Assembly (NCBI GenBank): GCA_934512105.1
Contig: CAKSWQ010000002.1
Location: 1 to 64,000 of the forward strand
From: an uncultured Faecalibacterium sp.
GTDB lineage: Bacteria; Bacillota; Clostridia; Oscillospirales; Ruminococcaceae
Direction of reading: 5' to 3'
Length of the DNA: 64,000 nucleotides
Part shown: positions 52,198 to 60,862 of the stretch, piece by piece
Layout of the letters: each line of letters begins with the position of its first letter
Numbering within the stretch: position 1 is the first letter of the stretch
Notes under the pieces: model-generated
Told to the model about the DNA's origin: nothing
What the model saw: only the letters and a program-made list of their open reading frames with translations
Database searches by the model: none
Translations under genes and position numbers: made by a program

Positions 52198-52935
52198 ATG
52201 TCTGGACATAGCAAATGGAACAACATTAAGCGCAAGAAGGAAAAGACTGACGGCGCCCGCGCCAAGGTCTTTACCAAGATCGGCCGCGAGATCAGCGTTG
52301 CCGTCCGTGACGGCGGCCCCAACCCGGCTTCCAACAGCAAGCTGGCAGACCTGATCGCCAAGGCAAAGCGCATGAGCGTGCCCAACGATAACATCCAGCG
52401 TATCATCAAGAAGGCCGAGGGCGGCGACAAGACCGAGTTCGAGGCCATCACCTACGAGGGCTACGGCCCCGGCGGCGTGGCAGTCATGGTAGAGACCCTG
52501 ACCGACAACCGCAACCGTACCGCTGCCGACCTGCGCCACTACTTCGATAAGAACGGCGGCAATCTGGGCGCTATGGGCTGCGTGGCCTTCCTGTTCAACC
52601 AGAAGGGTGTCATCGACATCTCTCTGGAGGATAAGGACGCCGATGAGGCCATGATGGATGCTCTGGATGCCGGTGCGGAGGACTTTGATGCCAGCGAGGA
52701 CGCAGCCGAGGTCACCACCGATCCCGAGAACTACTCCGCTGTGGTCAAGGCTCTGGAAGAGAAGGGCTACGAGATCCTGTCCGATGATCTGGCCATGGTG
52801 CCCATGACCACCACCCGCCTGACCGACCCCGATCAGCTGAAGCTGATGGGCAAGCTGCTGGATTCTCTGGAGGATAACGATGACGTCCAGAACGTCTGGC
52901 ACTCTCTCGAGAACGAAGAGGACCTGCCGGAATAA
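52198..52935 (+). CDS. YebC/PmpR family protein
   Basis: This 245-residue protein starts with the signature M-S-G-H-S-K-W-N-N-I-K. The middle contains G-Y-G-P-G-G-V-A-V-M-V-E and T-D-N-R-N-R-T-A, hallmarks of the family. Members have been described as transcription regulators, and more recently as translation factors for proline-rich stalls. TTAGGAGG before the ATG at 52198 sets the start; the upstream open frame overlaps the promoter. A bidirectional terminator follows. Confidence 0.95.
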   Translation: MSGHSKWNNIKRKKEKTDGARAKVFTKIGREISVAVRDGGPNPASNSKLADLIAKAKRMSVPNDNIQRIIKKAEGGDKTEFEAITYEGYGPGGVAVMVETLTDNRNRTAADLRHYFDKNGGNLGAMGCVAFLFNQKGVIDISLEDKDADEAMMDALDAGAEDFDASEDAAEVTTDPENYSAVVKALEEKGYEILSDDLAMVPMTTTRLTDPDQLKLMGKLLDSLEDNDDVQNVWHSLENEEDLPE

Positions 52936-52972
52936 TCGGCTTAAGCTCTCTTTTCTCCTGCAATAAGACGAT

Positions 52973-53018
52973 AAAAGCCGCTTTTTGTGCTGCAAGGCAC
53001 AAAAGGCGGCTTTTGCTT
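52973..53018. terminator. bidirectional terminator after yebC and the toxin-antitoxin operon
   Basis: AAAAGCCGC...TTTTTGTGC pairs with GGCACAAAA...GGCGGCTTTT around a short loop, with T-rich tails on both sides. The minus-strand third gene of the TA operon stops at its edge. Confidence 0.8.
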
Positions 53019-53137
53019 TATTTGTGAGTGCCGTGCGGATAAGGGCTCTTTCTGGCATCAGAAAAATCGTACTCTGCACGCATATCTTCATCGGAAAATG
53101 GATTTTCCGAAGGAGTGCTAGTGGGTTTATCGTTCAT
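53018..53137 (-). CDS. 39-residue third gene of the YefM/YoeB operon
   Basis: This tiny gene begins at an ATG inside the toxin gene's last codons (11-base overlap) and ends at the terminator. The product starts M-N-D-K-P-T-S-T-P-S-E-N-P-F-S-D-E-D, then M-R-A-E-Y-D-F-S-D-A-R-K-S-P-Y, then a short His-rich tail. The E-Y-D-F-S-x-A-R-K-x-P-Y segment resembles the first conserved part of small antitoxin-type proteins, but no DNA-binding or full antitoxin domain is present. There is only a weak ribosome site, so it depends on translation of the toxin. Its role is unknown. Confidence 0.6.
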   Translation of the reverse strand: MNDKPTSTPSENPFSDEDMRAEYDFSDARKSPYPHGTHK

Positions 53138-53390
53138 AATGCGTCCATAGGCTGAGGATCTTAACAGTCTGCTCATTCTCATAGACCTGATAGACAAGGC
53201 GGTGCTGAACGTTGATGCGGCGGCTGTATGCACCGTTCAGATCACCCACCAGCTTTTCGTATGGGGGAGGGTTCCGGAACGGATCGACACGGATGATTTC
53301 GATGAGCGCCTTCGCTTTTTCGTCCAGATGGGCGGACTTCAATTTAGGTACGTCTTTTGCGGCGGTTTTGGTGTAAACGACCTTGTACAT
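53127..53390 (-). CDS. yoeB: YoeB/Txe-family toxin, ribosome-dependent endoribonuclease
   Basis: This 87-residue RelE-fold toxin contains P-P-P-Y-E-K-L-V-G-D-L-N-G-A-Y-S-R-R-I-N-V-Q-H-R-L-V-Y, carrying the Glu, Arg and His of the YoeB active site. The C-terminus is S-L-W-T-H-Y-E-R, close to the Y-R-S/H-Y terminal catalytic stretch of the family. It cuts mRNA at the ribosomal A site. Its ATG directly follows the antitoxin TAA with no gap, so translation is coupled. Confidence 0.93.
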   Translation of the reverse strand: MYKVVYTKTAAKDVPKLKSAHLDEKAKALIEIIRVDPFRNPPPYEKLVGDLNGAYSRRINVQHRLVYQVYENEQTVKILSLWTHYER

Positions 53391-53639
53391 TTACCACTCC
53401 ACCGCCGTTTCGTCCACACAGTCTGCGAGGGGAGCGGCAATTCCGTCCATGATCTTTTCGCGCATACCCGGTGCAGAGACCAGATACAGTGTTTCCATGA
53501 TGCCGCTGTAATCTTCTTCCGACAGCAGCACGGCATTGCCGTCCTTGGTGGTGATGTTGATGGGCTGATTGTATTTAATGGTCTGCTCTACATAATCAAA
53601 GGCATTCTTACGGAAATTCGTGATATTTGTGGTAGTCAT
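53391..53639 (-). CDS. yefM: YefM/Phd-family antitoxin
   Basis: This 82-residue antitoxin has N-terminal M-T-T-T-N-I-T-N-F-R-K-N-A-F-D-Y, the Phd/YefM DNA-binding domain, with N-A-V-L-L-S-E-E-D-Y marking its end. The acidic C-terminal tail would wrap the toxin. GGAGGTG lies about 8 bases before ATG. The promoter upstream carries TGTACA-type palindromes like those bound by YefM, so autorepression with the toxin as corepressor is likely. Confidence 0.93.
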   Translation of the reverse strand: MTTTNITNFRKNAFDYVEQTIKYNQPINITTKDGNAVLLSEEDYSGIMETLYLVSAPGMREKIMDGIAAPLADCVDETAVEW

Positions 53640-53658
53640 GGTAGAAACACCTCCTTCG

Positions 53659-53692
53659 TGTACAGTATAGCGTACGCTTGCGAGAATGTCAA
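53659..53692 (-). promoter_or_regulatory. promoter and YefM-type operators of the toxin-antitoxin operon
   Basis: On the minus strand, TTGACA (53692-53687), a 17-bp spacer and TATACT (53669-53664). Palindromes TGTACA (53659-53664) and AGCGTACGCT (53669-53678) flank or touch the -10 box. TGTACA is the core that E. coli YefM binds. Confidence 0.8.
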
Positions 53693-53724
53693 TATACGTC
53701 CGACAATCGAAATGAGACGCGCAT

Positions 53725-55095
53725 TCACCCCTGTGCCAGCGCCTTGCCTTTTGCGTAGTAGCGCTGCATTTCTTCCCGGGGAACCATGTTTCCGCCGGTA
53801 GCCCAGACCAGATGGGTGGCGTTTGCCAGCGCACCGGCGGGCAGGGCGGCATCAGTGTAAGCGCCAAGCAGCTGCCCGGGCTGGGTGAGCACCGGGCCGT
53901 ACATTCCCGCCAGAGCGCTGGGCTCAAGGAAAAGCGCTTCGGCATCCGCCAGCTGTGCCAGAAGGATGTACATCCGCTCGTCCTGAAGGGTGTAACAGCC
54001 GCTCATGAAGGGGCGCATCAGCCCACCCACAAAGCCGGAAGCGCGCCCCACGGCAAGGCCATCGGCGGCGGTGAGGTTGTCGATGCCAAAGTCCTGCACG
54101 CAAACGCTGCTGTTTTCGCCGGTAGCCATGCCCAGCATCATGCAGGGGGAGTGGGTGGGCTCGGCGAAGAAGCAGTGTGCGGCATCGCCGAACAGCGTCT
54201 TCAGGCCAAAGGCCACGCCGCCGGGGCCGCCGCCCACACCGCAGGGCAGATAGGCGAAGAGGGGATGCTCCGCATCCACGGTGATGCCCTGCGCGTCCAG
54301 CTGCTTTTTCAGGCGCAGGGCAGCTACGGCATAGCCCAGAAAGAGGGTCTTGGAGTTTTCGTCATCCACAAAATGGCAGTAGGGGTCGCCCGCCGCCAGC
54401 TTGCGCCCCTCGGTCACGGCGATGCTGTAATCGGAGGCGTACTCCACCACCCGGACGCCCCGGCTGCGGAGCAGGTCTTTTTTCCACTGCCGTGCATCAG
54501 CGGACATGTGTACCGTGACCTGAAAGCCCAGCTTTGCGCTCATGATGCCGATGGAAAGCCCCAGATTGCCGGTAGAGCCCACCGCAATGGAATACTGCGA
54601 GAACAGTTTGCGGAAACGCTCCTCTGCCAGAACGGCGTAGTTGTCGGTGAGGTGCAGCATCCCGCTGTGCAGGGCAATGTCCTCGGCGGTTTTCAGCACC
54701 TCATAAATGCCGCCCCGGGCTTTGATGGAGCCGGAGATGGGCAGGAGGCTGTCCAGCTTGCCCCATACCTGTCCGGCGATGCGGGTGCCGCTGTGCTCTT
54801 CCAGCACCTTCTGCATCCGGGGGATGGGCTGGACAGGGGACTCGATGATGCCGCCGGTCGCAGCGGTCTCGGGAAAGACAGCGGCAAGGTAGGGCGCAAA
54901 CCGCTCCAGCCGTGCGGCGGCGTCCTCAATATCGGCAAAGGTCAGCGGGCAGGCAGCCGCAGCCTGTGCAAAGGGCAGCTTGTCCGGGTTTACCCATGCA
55001 GTTTCCTTCAGGGCGCAGAGGTCGGACACCACAGGATATGCCGCGATCCAATCGGCAACGGAACGCCCGGCAATGCACTTGGCAGGTGAAACCAT
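53725..55095 (-). CDS. dsdA: D-serine dehydratase (D-serine ammonia-lyase)
   Basis: DsdA converts D-serine to pyruvate and ammonia with PLP. This 456-residue protein has the PLP-lysine motif S-G-S-I-K-A-R-G-G near residues 122-130, phosphate-binding C-G-V-G-G-G-P-G-G, and G-S-T-G-N-L-G-L-S typical of fold-type II enzymes. The length matches DsdA, longer than threonine dehydratases. GGAGGAT precedes the ATG at 55095. The TA promoter begins 30 bases past its stop. A permease or DsdC-type regulator is not adjacent. Confidence 0.92.
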   Translation of the reverse strand: MVSPAKCIAGRSVADWIAAYPVVSDLCALKETAWVNPDKLPFAQAAAACPLTFADIEDAAARLERFAPYLAAVFPETAATGGIIESPVQPIPRMQKVLEEHSGTRIAGQVWGKLDSLLPISGSIKARGGIYEVLKTAEDIALHSGMLHLTDNYAVLAEERFRKLFSQYSIAVGSTGNLGLSIGIMSAKLGFQVTVHMSADARQWKKDLLRSRGVRVVEYASDYSIAVTEGRKLAAGDPYCHFVDDENSKTLFLGYAVAALRLKKQLDAQGITVDAEHPLFAYLPCGVGGGPGGVAFGLKTLFGDAAHCFFAEPTHSPCMMLGMATGENSSVCVQDFGIDNLTAADGLAVGRASGFVGGLMRPFMSGCYTLQDERMYILLAQLADAEALFLEPSALAGMYGPVLTQPGQLLGAYTDAALPAGALANATHLVWATGGNMVPREEMQRYYAKGKALAQG

Positions 55096-55163
55096 AACGG
55101 ATCCTCCTTTATATAGAACCAGATGATGCGCCCGGCGTTTTTCCCGGAGCGCTGCGTGTCTTG

Positions 55164-55192
55164 AATATAAAGGTTTTTACAGGAATTGTCAA
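55164..55192 (-). promoter_or_regulatory. dsdA promoter
   Basis: On the minus strand, TTGACA (55192-55187), a 17-bp spacer and TATATT (55169-55164). Confidence 0.8.
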
Positions 55193-55217
55193 CCGGCTGC
55201 GCTTTGCGCCGGGCGGG

Positions 55218-55403
55218 TCAGAGCGCCACGATCTCGGTGGTCACCAGCTGCTGCTCTGCGCCGTAGTTCAGCTTCATGGCGTAGTCGGTCAGGGCGCAGA
55301 ATGCCTCGGCCTCCTTCCGGGTGGCAAAATAGTTCTCGGTAAGGACCTCGGAGCTGCCGCGGGCGTGGAAGATGGTCTTTACCACAAAGTTGCTTTCGTT
55401 CAT
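55218..55403 (-). CDS. 61-residue hypothetical protein
   Basis: I do not recognise a family. The product reads M-N-E-S-N-F-V-V-K-T-I-F-H-A-R-G, with a middle E-N-Y-F-A-T-R-K-E-A-E-A-F and a C-terminal V-T-T-E-I-V-A-L. The pattern suggests a small alpha/beta protein. AGAGATG about 8-10 bases before ATG 55403 is a plausible site; an ATG at 55412 is the alternative. It lies upstream of dsdA on the same strand, about 25 bases from that promoter. Confidence 0.6.
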   Translation of the reverse strand: MNESNFVVKTIFHARGSSEVLTENYFATRKEAEAFCALTDYAMKLNYGAEQQLVTTEIVAL

Positions 55404-55675
55404 AGTGTGCATCTCTTTTTCCGATTGATGGGGGAGGGACTGACGTCTCTCGGTGTATTTGCAGTATAGCAGGGCAAATGTCCCAAAGAATGGACTTTTA
55501 ACGAAAGCGGGGCGACTTTTACGAAAACCGGTCGAAAAGCCGCGTCAACTGGAAGAACGGAAGAGGATGGGAAGGAGAGCAGCACACTGCCCAAAAACCT
55601 TGTTAAAAAACTGGCATTTTGACGTTTTCGTGTAAAGTATACAAGAATAAACACAAAAAAATGGCATTGTGTGTA

Positions 55676-55704
55676 TTGCTATTTTGCAACTGATATATTA
55701 GAAT
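55676..55704 (+). promoter_or_regulatory. uxuA-uxuB promoter
   Basis: TTGCTA (55676-55681), a 17-bp spacer and TAGAAT (55699-55704). A small GC hairpin (GCGCGCAG with CTGCGCGT, about 55718-55738) lies in the leader. Confidence 0.6.
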
Positions 55705-55773
55705 ATAAGCAAGAAGAGCGCGCAGGCGTACTGCGCGTGCCACATGATAAATAACGACAGGAGGAACTTCTCT

Positions 55774-56871
55774 ATGCCTATGAAAATGGGTTGGCGCTGG
55801 TATGGCGAGGGCAACGACCCCGTCACCCTGAGCGACATCAAGCAGATCCCCGGCGTGACCAGCATCGTCTGGGCACTGCACAACAAGATGCCCGGCGAGA
55901 TCTGGGAAATCGACGAGATCCAGAAGGTTGCAGACCAGATCCACGCCTACGGCTTTGATATGGATGTTGTCGAGTCCGTCAACGTGCACGACGATATCAA
56001 GATCGGTCTGCCCACCCGCGACCAGTATATCGAGAACTACAAGCAGTGCATCCGCAACCTGTCCAAGTTCGGCGTCAAGGTCATCTGCTACAACTTCATG
56101 CCCATCTTCGACTGGACCCGCACCGACCTGTTCCACCCGGTAGGCGACGGCTCCACCGCACTGTTCTACGAGAAGGACAAGATCAAGGGCGATTACAAGG
56201 CTATGGCTGAGTACATCATGTCCTTCACCGAGAAGTACAACATGACCTTCCCCGGCTGGGAGCCGGAGCGCATGGCAAAGCTGGACGAGCTGTTCAAGGC
56301 CTACGCCCCTGTCACCAAGGAGAAGCTGTGGGAGAACCTGAAGTACTTCCTGGAGGCTCTGATGCCCACCTGCCGCGAGTGCGACATCAAGATGGCTATC
56401 CACATGGACGATCCTCCTTGGGATATCTTCGGTCTGCCCCGCCTGCTGGTGGACGAGCCCAGCATCGACCGTTTCCTGAAGATGGTGGACGATCCGTACA
56501 ACTGCCTGACCCTGTGCACCGGCAGCCTGAACGCAAACCCCAACAACAACTGTGCCGAGATCATCCGCAAGCACTGCGACCGCATTGCTTTCGGCCATGT
56601 CCGCAACATCCACCACTTCCCCAACGGCGACTTCTCTGAGGCTGCTCACCGCGACTGCTGCGGCGAGACCGGCATCATTGAGGTGATGCGCGCTTACCAT
56701 GACTGCGGCTTTGAGGGCTACATCCGCCCCGACCACGGCCGTCAGCTGTGGGAGGAAGGCCCCGGCGTCTGCCGCCCCGGCTATGGCAAGTATGACCGTG
56801 CTCTGGGCATCCAGTATATGCTGGGTATCTGGGATCTGCTGGATCGTCTGGATGAAGAGAAGAAGGGCTGA
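55774..56871 (+). CDS. uxuA: D-mannonate dehydratase
   Basis: UxuA dehydrates D-mannonate to 2-keto-3-deoxygluconate in glucuronate breakdown. This 365-residue enzyme begins M-P-M-K-M-G-W-R-W-Y-G. Metal-site and active-site segments are visible: I-C-Y-N-F-M-P, M-A-I-H-M-D-D-P-P, L-C-T-G-S, G-H-V-R-N and I-R-P-D-H-G-R. CAGGAGG about 10 bases before ATG 55774 sets the start. uxuB follows after 5 bases. Confidence 0.95.
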   Translation: MPMKMGWRWYGEGNDPVTLSDIKQIPGVTSIVWALHNKMPGEIWEIDEIQKVADQIHAYGFDMDVVESVNVHDDIKIGLPTRDQYIENYKQCIRNLSKFGVKVICYNFMPIFDWTRTDLFHPVGDGSTALFYEKDKIKGDYKAMAEYIMSFTEKYNMTFPGWEPERMAKLDELFKAYAPVTKEKLWENLKYFLEALMPTCRECDIKMAIHMDDPPWDIFGLPRLLVDEPSIDRFLKMVDDPYNCLTLCTGSLNANPNNNCAEIIRKHCDRIAFGHVRNIHHFPNGDFSEAAHRDCCGETGIIEVMRAYHDCGFEGYIRPDHGRQLWEEGPGVCRPGYGKYDRALGIQYMLGIWDLLDRLDEEKKG

Positions 56872-56876
56872 TTATT

Positions 56877-58463
56877 ATGAAGCTGTCTGATATCAAAAAC
56901 GGCAATCTGTCCGCCGAGTGGGCAGAAAAGGGCTACGAGCTGCCCAAATTTGACATTGAGGCCGTCAAGGCCAAGACCCACGCCGAGCCCACTTGGGTGC
57001 ACTTCGGTGCCGGCAACATCTTCCGCGCTTTCCCCGCTGCCGTGCTGAACGACGCACTGAACAGCGGCAAGTACGACCGCGGCGTCATCGTGGCCGAGAG
57101 CTTCGACTACGAGATCATCGACAAGGCTTACCAGCCCTACGATAACCTGAGCCTGCTGGTCTGCCTGAAGTCCACCGGCGAGATCGAGAAGAAGGTCATC
57201 GCTTCCGTCACCGAGAGCCTGAAGGCTGACTACTCCTTCGGCGCTGACTGGGCACGTCTGGTGGAGATCTTCCAGAACCCCAGCCTGCAGATGATCTCCT
57301 TTACCATCACCGAGAAGGGCTACGGCGTTGCTCCCGCTGATCTGGAGCGCGGTCTGACCCCTGTGCTGGCTATGGGCAAGGTCACCGCTCTGCTGTACGA
57401 GCGCTTCAAGGCCGGTAAGCTGCCCCTGACCGTGCAGAGTATGGATAACTGCTCTCACAACGGCGATAAGGTCAAGAACGCTGTCCACGCCTACGCCGCC
57501 AAGTGGGTGGAGCAGGGTCTGGTGCCCGCCGAGTTCCTTGCCTATGTGCAGGATGAGACCAAGGTCACCTTCCCCTGGAGCATGATCGACAAGATCACCC
57601 CGCGCCCGGACGCAAAGGTGCAGGAGATGCTGGCAAAGGACGGCTTTGAGGATAACTACACCATCGTTACCGAGAAGCACACCTTCACCGCTCCCTTCGT
57701 CAACGCTGAGGAGACCCAGTACCTGTGCATCGAGGATCACTACACCAATGGCCGTCCTCCGCTGGAGCTGGGCGGTGTGCTGTACTGCGACCGCGAGACC
57801 GTGGACAAGATCGAGAAGATGAAGGTCTGCACCTGCCTGAACCCCCTGCACACTGCCATGTCCATCTATGGTTGCATGCTGGGCTACACCCTCATCTCTG
57901 CCGAGATGGCAGACGAGGATCTGCGCTCCTTCATCCAGAAGATCGGCTATATCGAGGCTATGCCCGTGGTCGTTGATCCCGGCGTGCTGAACCCCTACGA
58001 GTTCATCGGCGCTGTCATCAACCGCCGTCTGCCCAACCCCTTCATGCCCGATGCTCCCCAGCGTATCGCTACCGATACCTCCCAGAAGCTGGCTATCCGC
58101 TTCGGCGAGACCATCAAGGCTTACGAGGAGCGCGGTCTGGACAAGTCCAACCTCGTGCTGATCCCGCTGGTGCTGGCAGGCTATGCCCGCTACCTGAAGG
58201 GCATCGACGACAACGGCCAGCCCTTCGAGATCTCTCCCGATCCGCTGCTGGCTGAGCTGCAGGCCATCGTCAGCCCCTTGGAAGTCAAGGAAGGCGAGCA
58301 GGACTTCAGCTGCCTGAAGGCTCTGTACAGCCGTGCCGACGTGTTCGGTGTGGACCTGTACGCCGTCGGTCTGGGCGAAAAGATCGAGGGCATGGTCAAG
58401 GAGCTGTACGCCGGTAACGGCGCAGTGCGCAAGACTCTGCACAAGTACACTCTGGCCCGCTAA
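56877..58463 (+). CDS. uxuB: mannitol-dehydrogenase-family oxidoreductase, probable fructuronate reductase
   Basis: UxuB reduces D-fructuronate to D-mannonate, the step before UxuA. This 528-residue protein is a long-chain polyol dehydrogenase with N-terminal W-V-H-F-G-A-G-N-I-F-R-A (NAD-binding). It also has the family stretch V-Q-S-M-D-N-C-S-H-N-G-D-K and a C-terminal helical domain with the conserved catalytic Lys region. AAGAAGGG precedes ATG. Pairing with uxuA makes fructuronate more likely than mannitol as substrate. A terminator follows. Confidence 0.88.
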   Translation: MKLSDIKNGNLSAEWAEKGYELPKFDIEAVKAKTHAEPTWVHFGAGNIFRAFPAAVLNDALNSGKYDRGVIVAESFDYEIIDKAYQPYDNLSLLVCLKSTGEIEKKVIASVTESLKADYSFGADWARLVEIFQNPSLQMISFTITEKGYGVAPADLERGLTPVLAMGKVTALLYERFKAGKLPLTVQSMDNCSHNGDKVKNAVHAYAAKWVEQGLVPAEFLAYVQDETKVTFPWSMIDKITPRPDAKVQEMLAKDGFEDNYTIVTEKHTFTAPFVNAEETQYLCIEDHYTNGRPPLELGGVLYCDRETVDKIEKMKVCTCLNPLHTAMSIYGCMLGYTLISAEMADEDLRSFIQKIGYIEAMPVVVDPGVLNPYEFIGAVINRRLPNPFMPDAPQRIATDTSQKLAIRFGETIKAYEERGLDKSNLVLIPLVLAGYARYLKGIDDNGQPFEISPDPLLAELQAIVSPLEVKEGEQDFSCLKALYSRADVFGVDLYAVGLGEKIEGMVKELYAGNGAVRKTLHKYTLAR

Positions 58464-58485
58464 AACTTTGTAACGCTATTTCCGT

Positions 58486-58525
58486 ACCCACGCTGCGCTT
58501 TTGCTTTGCCGCAGCGTGGGTTTTT
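58486..58525 (+). terminator. terminator after uxuB
   Basis: A perfect 12-bp stem (ACCCACGCTGCG with CGCAGCGTGGGT) is followed by TTTT. Confidence 0.88.
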
Positions 58526-58546
58526 GTTTTATCATTTCTTAAAAAA

Positions 58547-58582
58547 GCAGAACAGCCAAGCCGACAGGCTTGGCTGTTCTGC
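58547..58582 (-). terminator. terminator for the convergent YcxB-like gene
   Basis: A perfect 16-bp stem with a 4-base loop is preceded on the plus strand by AAAAAA, which is a T-run for minus-strand transcripts. Confidence 0.8.
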
Positions 58583-58653
58583 AAATTATCATAATTTTTC
58601 CGCTATTCATGCGCAGAGCAAAGCGGAGCGCATTGAAAATTGTCCCTGCGCCC

Positions 58654-59184
58654 TTATTTCCGGCAGTCGTGCAGGCTGGCGGCGGGCAGGGCACTGCCCA
58701 GCAGGCTCCATGCGGCATCCATGCTCTCGTTCAGCAGATAGGCCTGATTCTTCTGGACATAGATGTACACCGCCTCTTTGGTGCGGTAGGCGCGGTACAC
58801 GGTGTTCCAAGTGTAGCGGTTGGTGGGCTCTGCCTTGTTCTGCTCACCGGCCATCCAGACCGAAAGCCCGGCGTTATCCAACTCCAGCCGGTAGAAGGGG
58901 CGGGGCAGACCCAGCTTTTTGATCTGCTTGGAGAGGTTCGAAAAAAAGGTGCCGAAGTATACGGCGGGCAGGCCGAGGGCTACAATGGCCAGCACAGCGG
59001 TCAGCAGCCCGGCACCCTCCCGCTTGCCGATCTGGCTCAGGCAGACCACGGCGCACACCAGCAGGATGGCGGTGAACACCGCCGGACGCTGCCAGCCCTT
59101 GTTGTGGCGCAGCAGGTCAAAAGATGCAAAATCGTGAAAGCTTTTTTCGTCCATCTGGACGGAAACGCAAACATTCTGGGTCAT
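58654..59184 (-). CDS. YcxB-like membrane protein
   Basis: This 176-residue protein has two adjacent membrane helices (about 34-52 and 60-82). The C-terminal soluble half reads R-Y-T-W-N-T-V-Y-R-A-Y-R-T-K-E-A-V-Y-I-Y, then Q-A-Y-L-L-N-E. That layout fits YcxB-like C-terminal domains, though similarity is modest by eye. AAGGAGGG precedes ATG 59184; the longer open frame overlaps the promoter. It is divergent from the sensor kinase gene. Function is unknown. Confidence 0.6.
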   Translation of the reverse strand: MTQNVCVSVQMDEKSFHDFASFDLLRHNKGWQRPAVFTAILLVCAVVCLSQIGKREGAGLLTAVLAIVALGLPAVYFGTFFSNLSKQIKKLGLPRPFYRLELDNAGLSVWMAGEQNKAEPTNRYTWNTVYRAYRTKEAVYIYVQKNQAYLLNESMDAAWSLLGSALPAASLHDCRK

Positions 59185-59206
59185 AAAGTTACCCTCCTTT
59201 TTGGGC

Positions 59207-59235
59207 ATAGTACCACATTCTCCGACAAGAAGCAA
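59207..59235 (-). promoter_or_regulatory. promoter of the YcxB-like gene
   Basis: On the minus strand, TTGCTT (59235-59230), a 17-bp spacer and TACTAT (59212-59207). Confidence 0.55.
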
Positions 59236-59266
59236 GCAAAAGATGCCCCGGCGGCGGTGCATCTGC

Positions 59267-59296
59267 TTGCAAACCGCCTGCAAAGCGTGGTAAAAT
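59267..59296 (+). promoter_or_regulatory. promoter of the sensor kinase operon
   Basis: TTGCAA (59267-59272), an 18-bp spacer and TAAAAT (59291-59296), about 35 bases before the start. Confidence 0.6.
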
Positions 59297-59332
59297 AAGA
59301 TATTATTCAGGGGAAAAAGGGGGGAGCTTTGC

Positions 59333-60862
59333 ATGGAAAAGCGCAACTGGAAGCGCAGTGTTACGCTCAAGCAGCGTATGGTACTGTGTCTGGCGGCTTT
59401 TTTTGCTGCCTTTGCATTGCAGCTTGCCCTGAACGGCTATCAGGCACGGGCGGTGCAGCAGGTGCAGGATGACCAGATGGGCAACTTTAACGCCATCAGC
59501 CGCTTTCAGGGCGGCGTGGAAAGCTCCATCAGCATTCTGGAAGCGTACCGCTGGGAAAACGGTGAGGCCGAGGAAATGCTGGAAAAGCTCCGGGCAGCCT
59601 GCTCCACCAGCAACGCATGGCTGTGGCGCATCAAATCGAATATGGATGGCTTGCAGAACGTCAGCGATGAGCAGTGGGTGCTTTACGGCGCGGTGGAGAC
59701 CACCTACGGCAGCTACAACGCTCTGCTGGAGGAGCTGGAGGGCTACCTTTCCAGCGGACAGGATGCAAAAGCGTCCCAGCTGTACTATAACAAGGTCTCG
59801 GTCTGCGGCGGGTATCTGAGCCAGTACACCATGCAGCTGCTGAAAGCCTCGATCTTGGACGCCCAGACTACTTATACCGAGATCTCGGAGCTGGGCGAAC
59901 GGATCGCCCTGATGCAGATCGTGGTGGTGGCGTTGTGCGTGGCGCTGGGCTGTGCCTCCGGTCTGATGGTCATGCGGCTGCTGACCCCGGTGTCTCAGAT
60001 GATCGTGGCCTCCCGTGCTATCAGCCGCAGCCAGTTCGACACCCCGGACATCCCGCTGCCCAAGCAGCCGGAGATCGGCCAGCTGGCAGAGTCCTTCAAC
60101 CGCATGAAGCACTCCATGGCGCAGCAGGTGAACACCTTACAGGAGAAAAACGAGATCGAGCGGGAGCTGCACCGCCAAAAGACTGAGGCACTGGAACTGC
60201 AGAACCGCATGGAGCGCAGCCGATTACAGCAGCTGCGCAGCCAGATCGACCCGCATTTTCTGTTCAATACCCTTAACGTCATCCAGCAGATGGCGGGCAC
60301 AGAGTCTGCCTACCGCACGCAGGCGCTCATCATGGCGCTTTCCCATCTGCTGCGTTACAGCCTGATGAGCAACGATGAGCAGGTGCCCCTCTCCCGGGAG
60401 GTGCGCGTTGTGGACGAGTACTACTCCATCTACCATGTGCGCTTTGGCGACCGGGTGCAGATGCAGTGGGCATTCTCAGACTCGCTGGACCTGACCGAGA
60501 CCATGGTGCCGTCCTTTATTTTGCAGCCTATCGTGGAAAACGCCTTTAAGCACGGCATCTGCCCCAAGGAAGAGGGCGGCGTGGTGCGCATCCGTATGGT
60601 GCCCCTGCGGGAAAAAGGCCTGCTGTGCATCCGGGTGCTGGACAATGGCGTGGGCATTGAGCCGGAGCAGCTGCAGCAGCTGCGCACGGCACTGGAACAG
60701 CCCGCACCCCGCTGGGAGCATATCGGCATTTATAACGTGGCTGCCCGTCTGCGGCTGCTGGATACCCGCTGCCGGGTGGTGGTGCGCTCCCGGCCGGGGC
60801 GGGGAACTGCGGTGATTCTGTATCTGCCGCTGGTGGAGAATGAGGAGGAATTTGAGGAATGA
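59333..60862 (+). CDS. LytS/YesM-type membrane sensor histidine kinase
   Basis: This 509-residue sensor has a first helix about 17-37, an extracellular sensing region about 40-195, a second helix about 196-216, a HAMP-like linker and coiled coil. The His_kinase domain has Q-I-D-P-H-F-L-F-N-T-L-N (phospho-His about 306). The ATP-binding domain shows Q-P-I-V-E-N-A-F-K-H-G and D-N-G-V-G-I. GGGGGGAG precedes ATG. It overlaps the regulator by ATGA. In this family the input is often a sugar, and a TRAP binding protein encoded in the same operon may present it. Confidence 0.92.
   Translation: MEKRNWKRSVTLKQRMVLCLAAFFAAFALQLALNGYQARAVQQVQDDQMGNFNAISRFQGGVESSISILEAYRWENGEAEEMLEKLRAACSTSNAWLWRIKSNMDGLQNVSDEQWVLYGAVETTYGSYNALLEELEGYLSSGQDAKASQLYYNKVSVCGGYLSQYTMQLLKASILDAQTTYTEISELGERIALMQIVVVALCVALGCASGLMVMRLLTPVSQMIVASRAISRSQFDTPDIPLPKQPEIGQLAESFNRMKHSMAQQVNTLQEKNEIERELHRQKTEALELQNRMERSRLQQLRSQIDPHFLFNTLNVIQQMAGTESAYRTQALIMALSHLLRYSLMSNDEQVPLSREVRVVDEYYSIYHVRFGDRVQMQWAFSDSLDLTETMVPSFILQPIVENAFKHGICPKEEGGVVRIRMVPLREKGLLCIRVLDNGVGIEPEQLQQLRTALEQPAPRWEHIGIYNVAARLRLLDTRCRVVVRSRPGRGTAVILYLPLVENEEEFEE

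Noticed and set aside
53391..53945. An extended 184-codon form of the antitoxin
   Set aside because: The 5' part overlaps dsdA and the operon promoter; ATG 53639 has GGAGGTG and starts a normal-length YefM.
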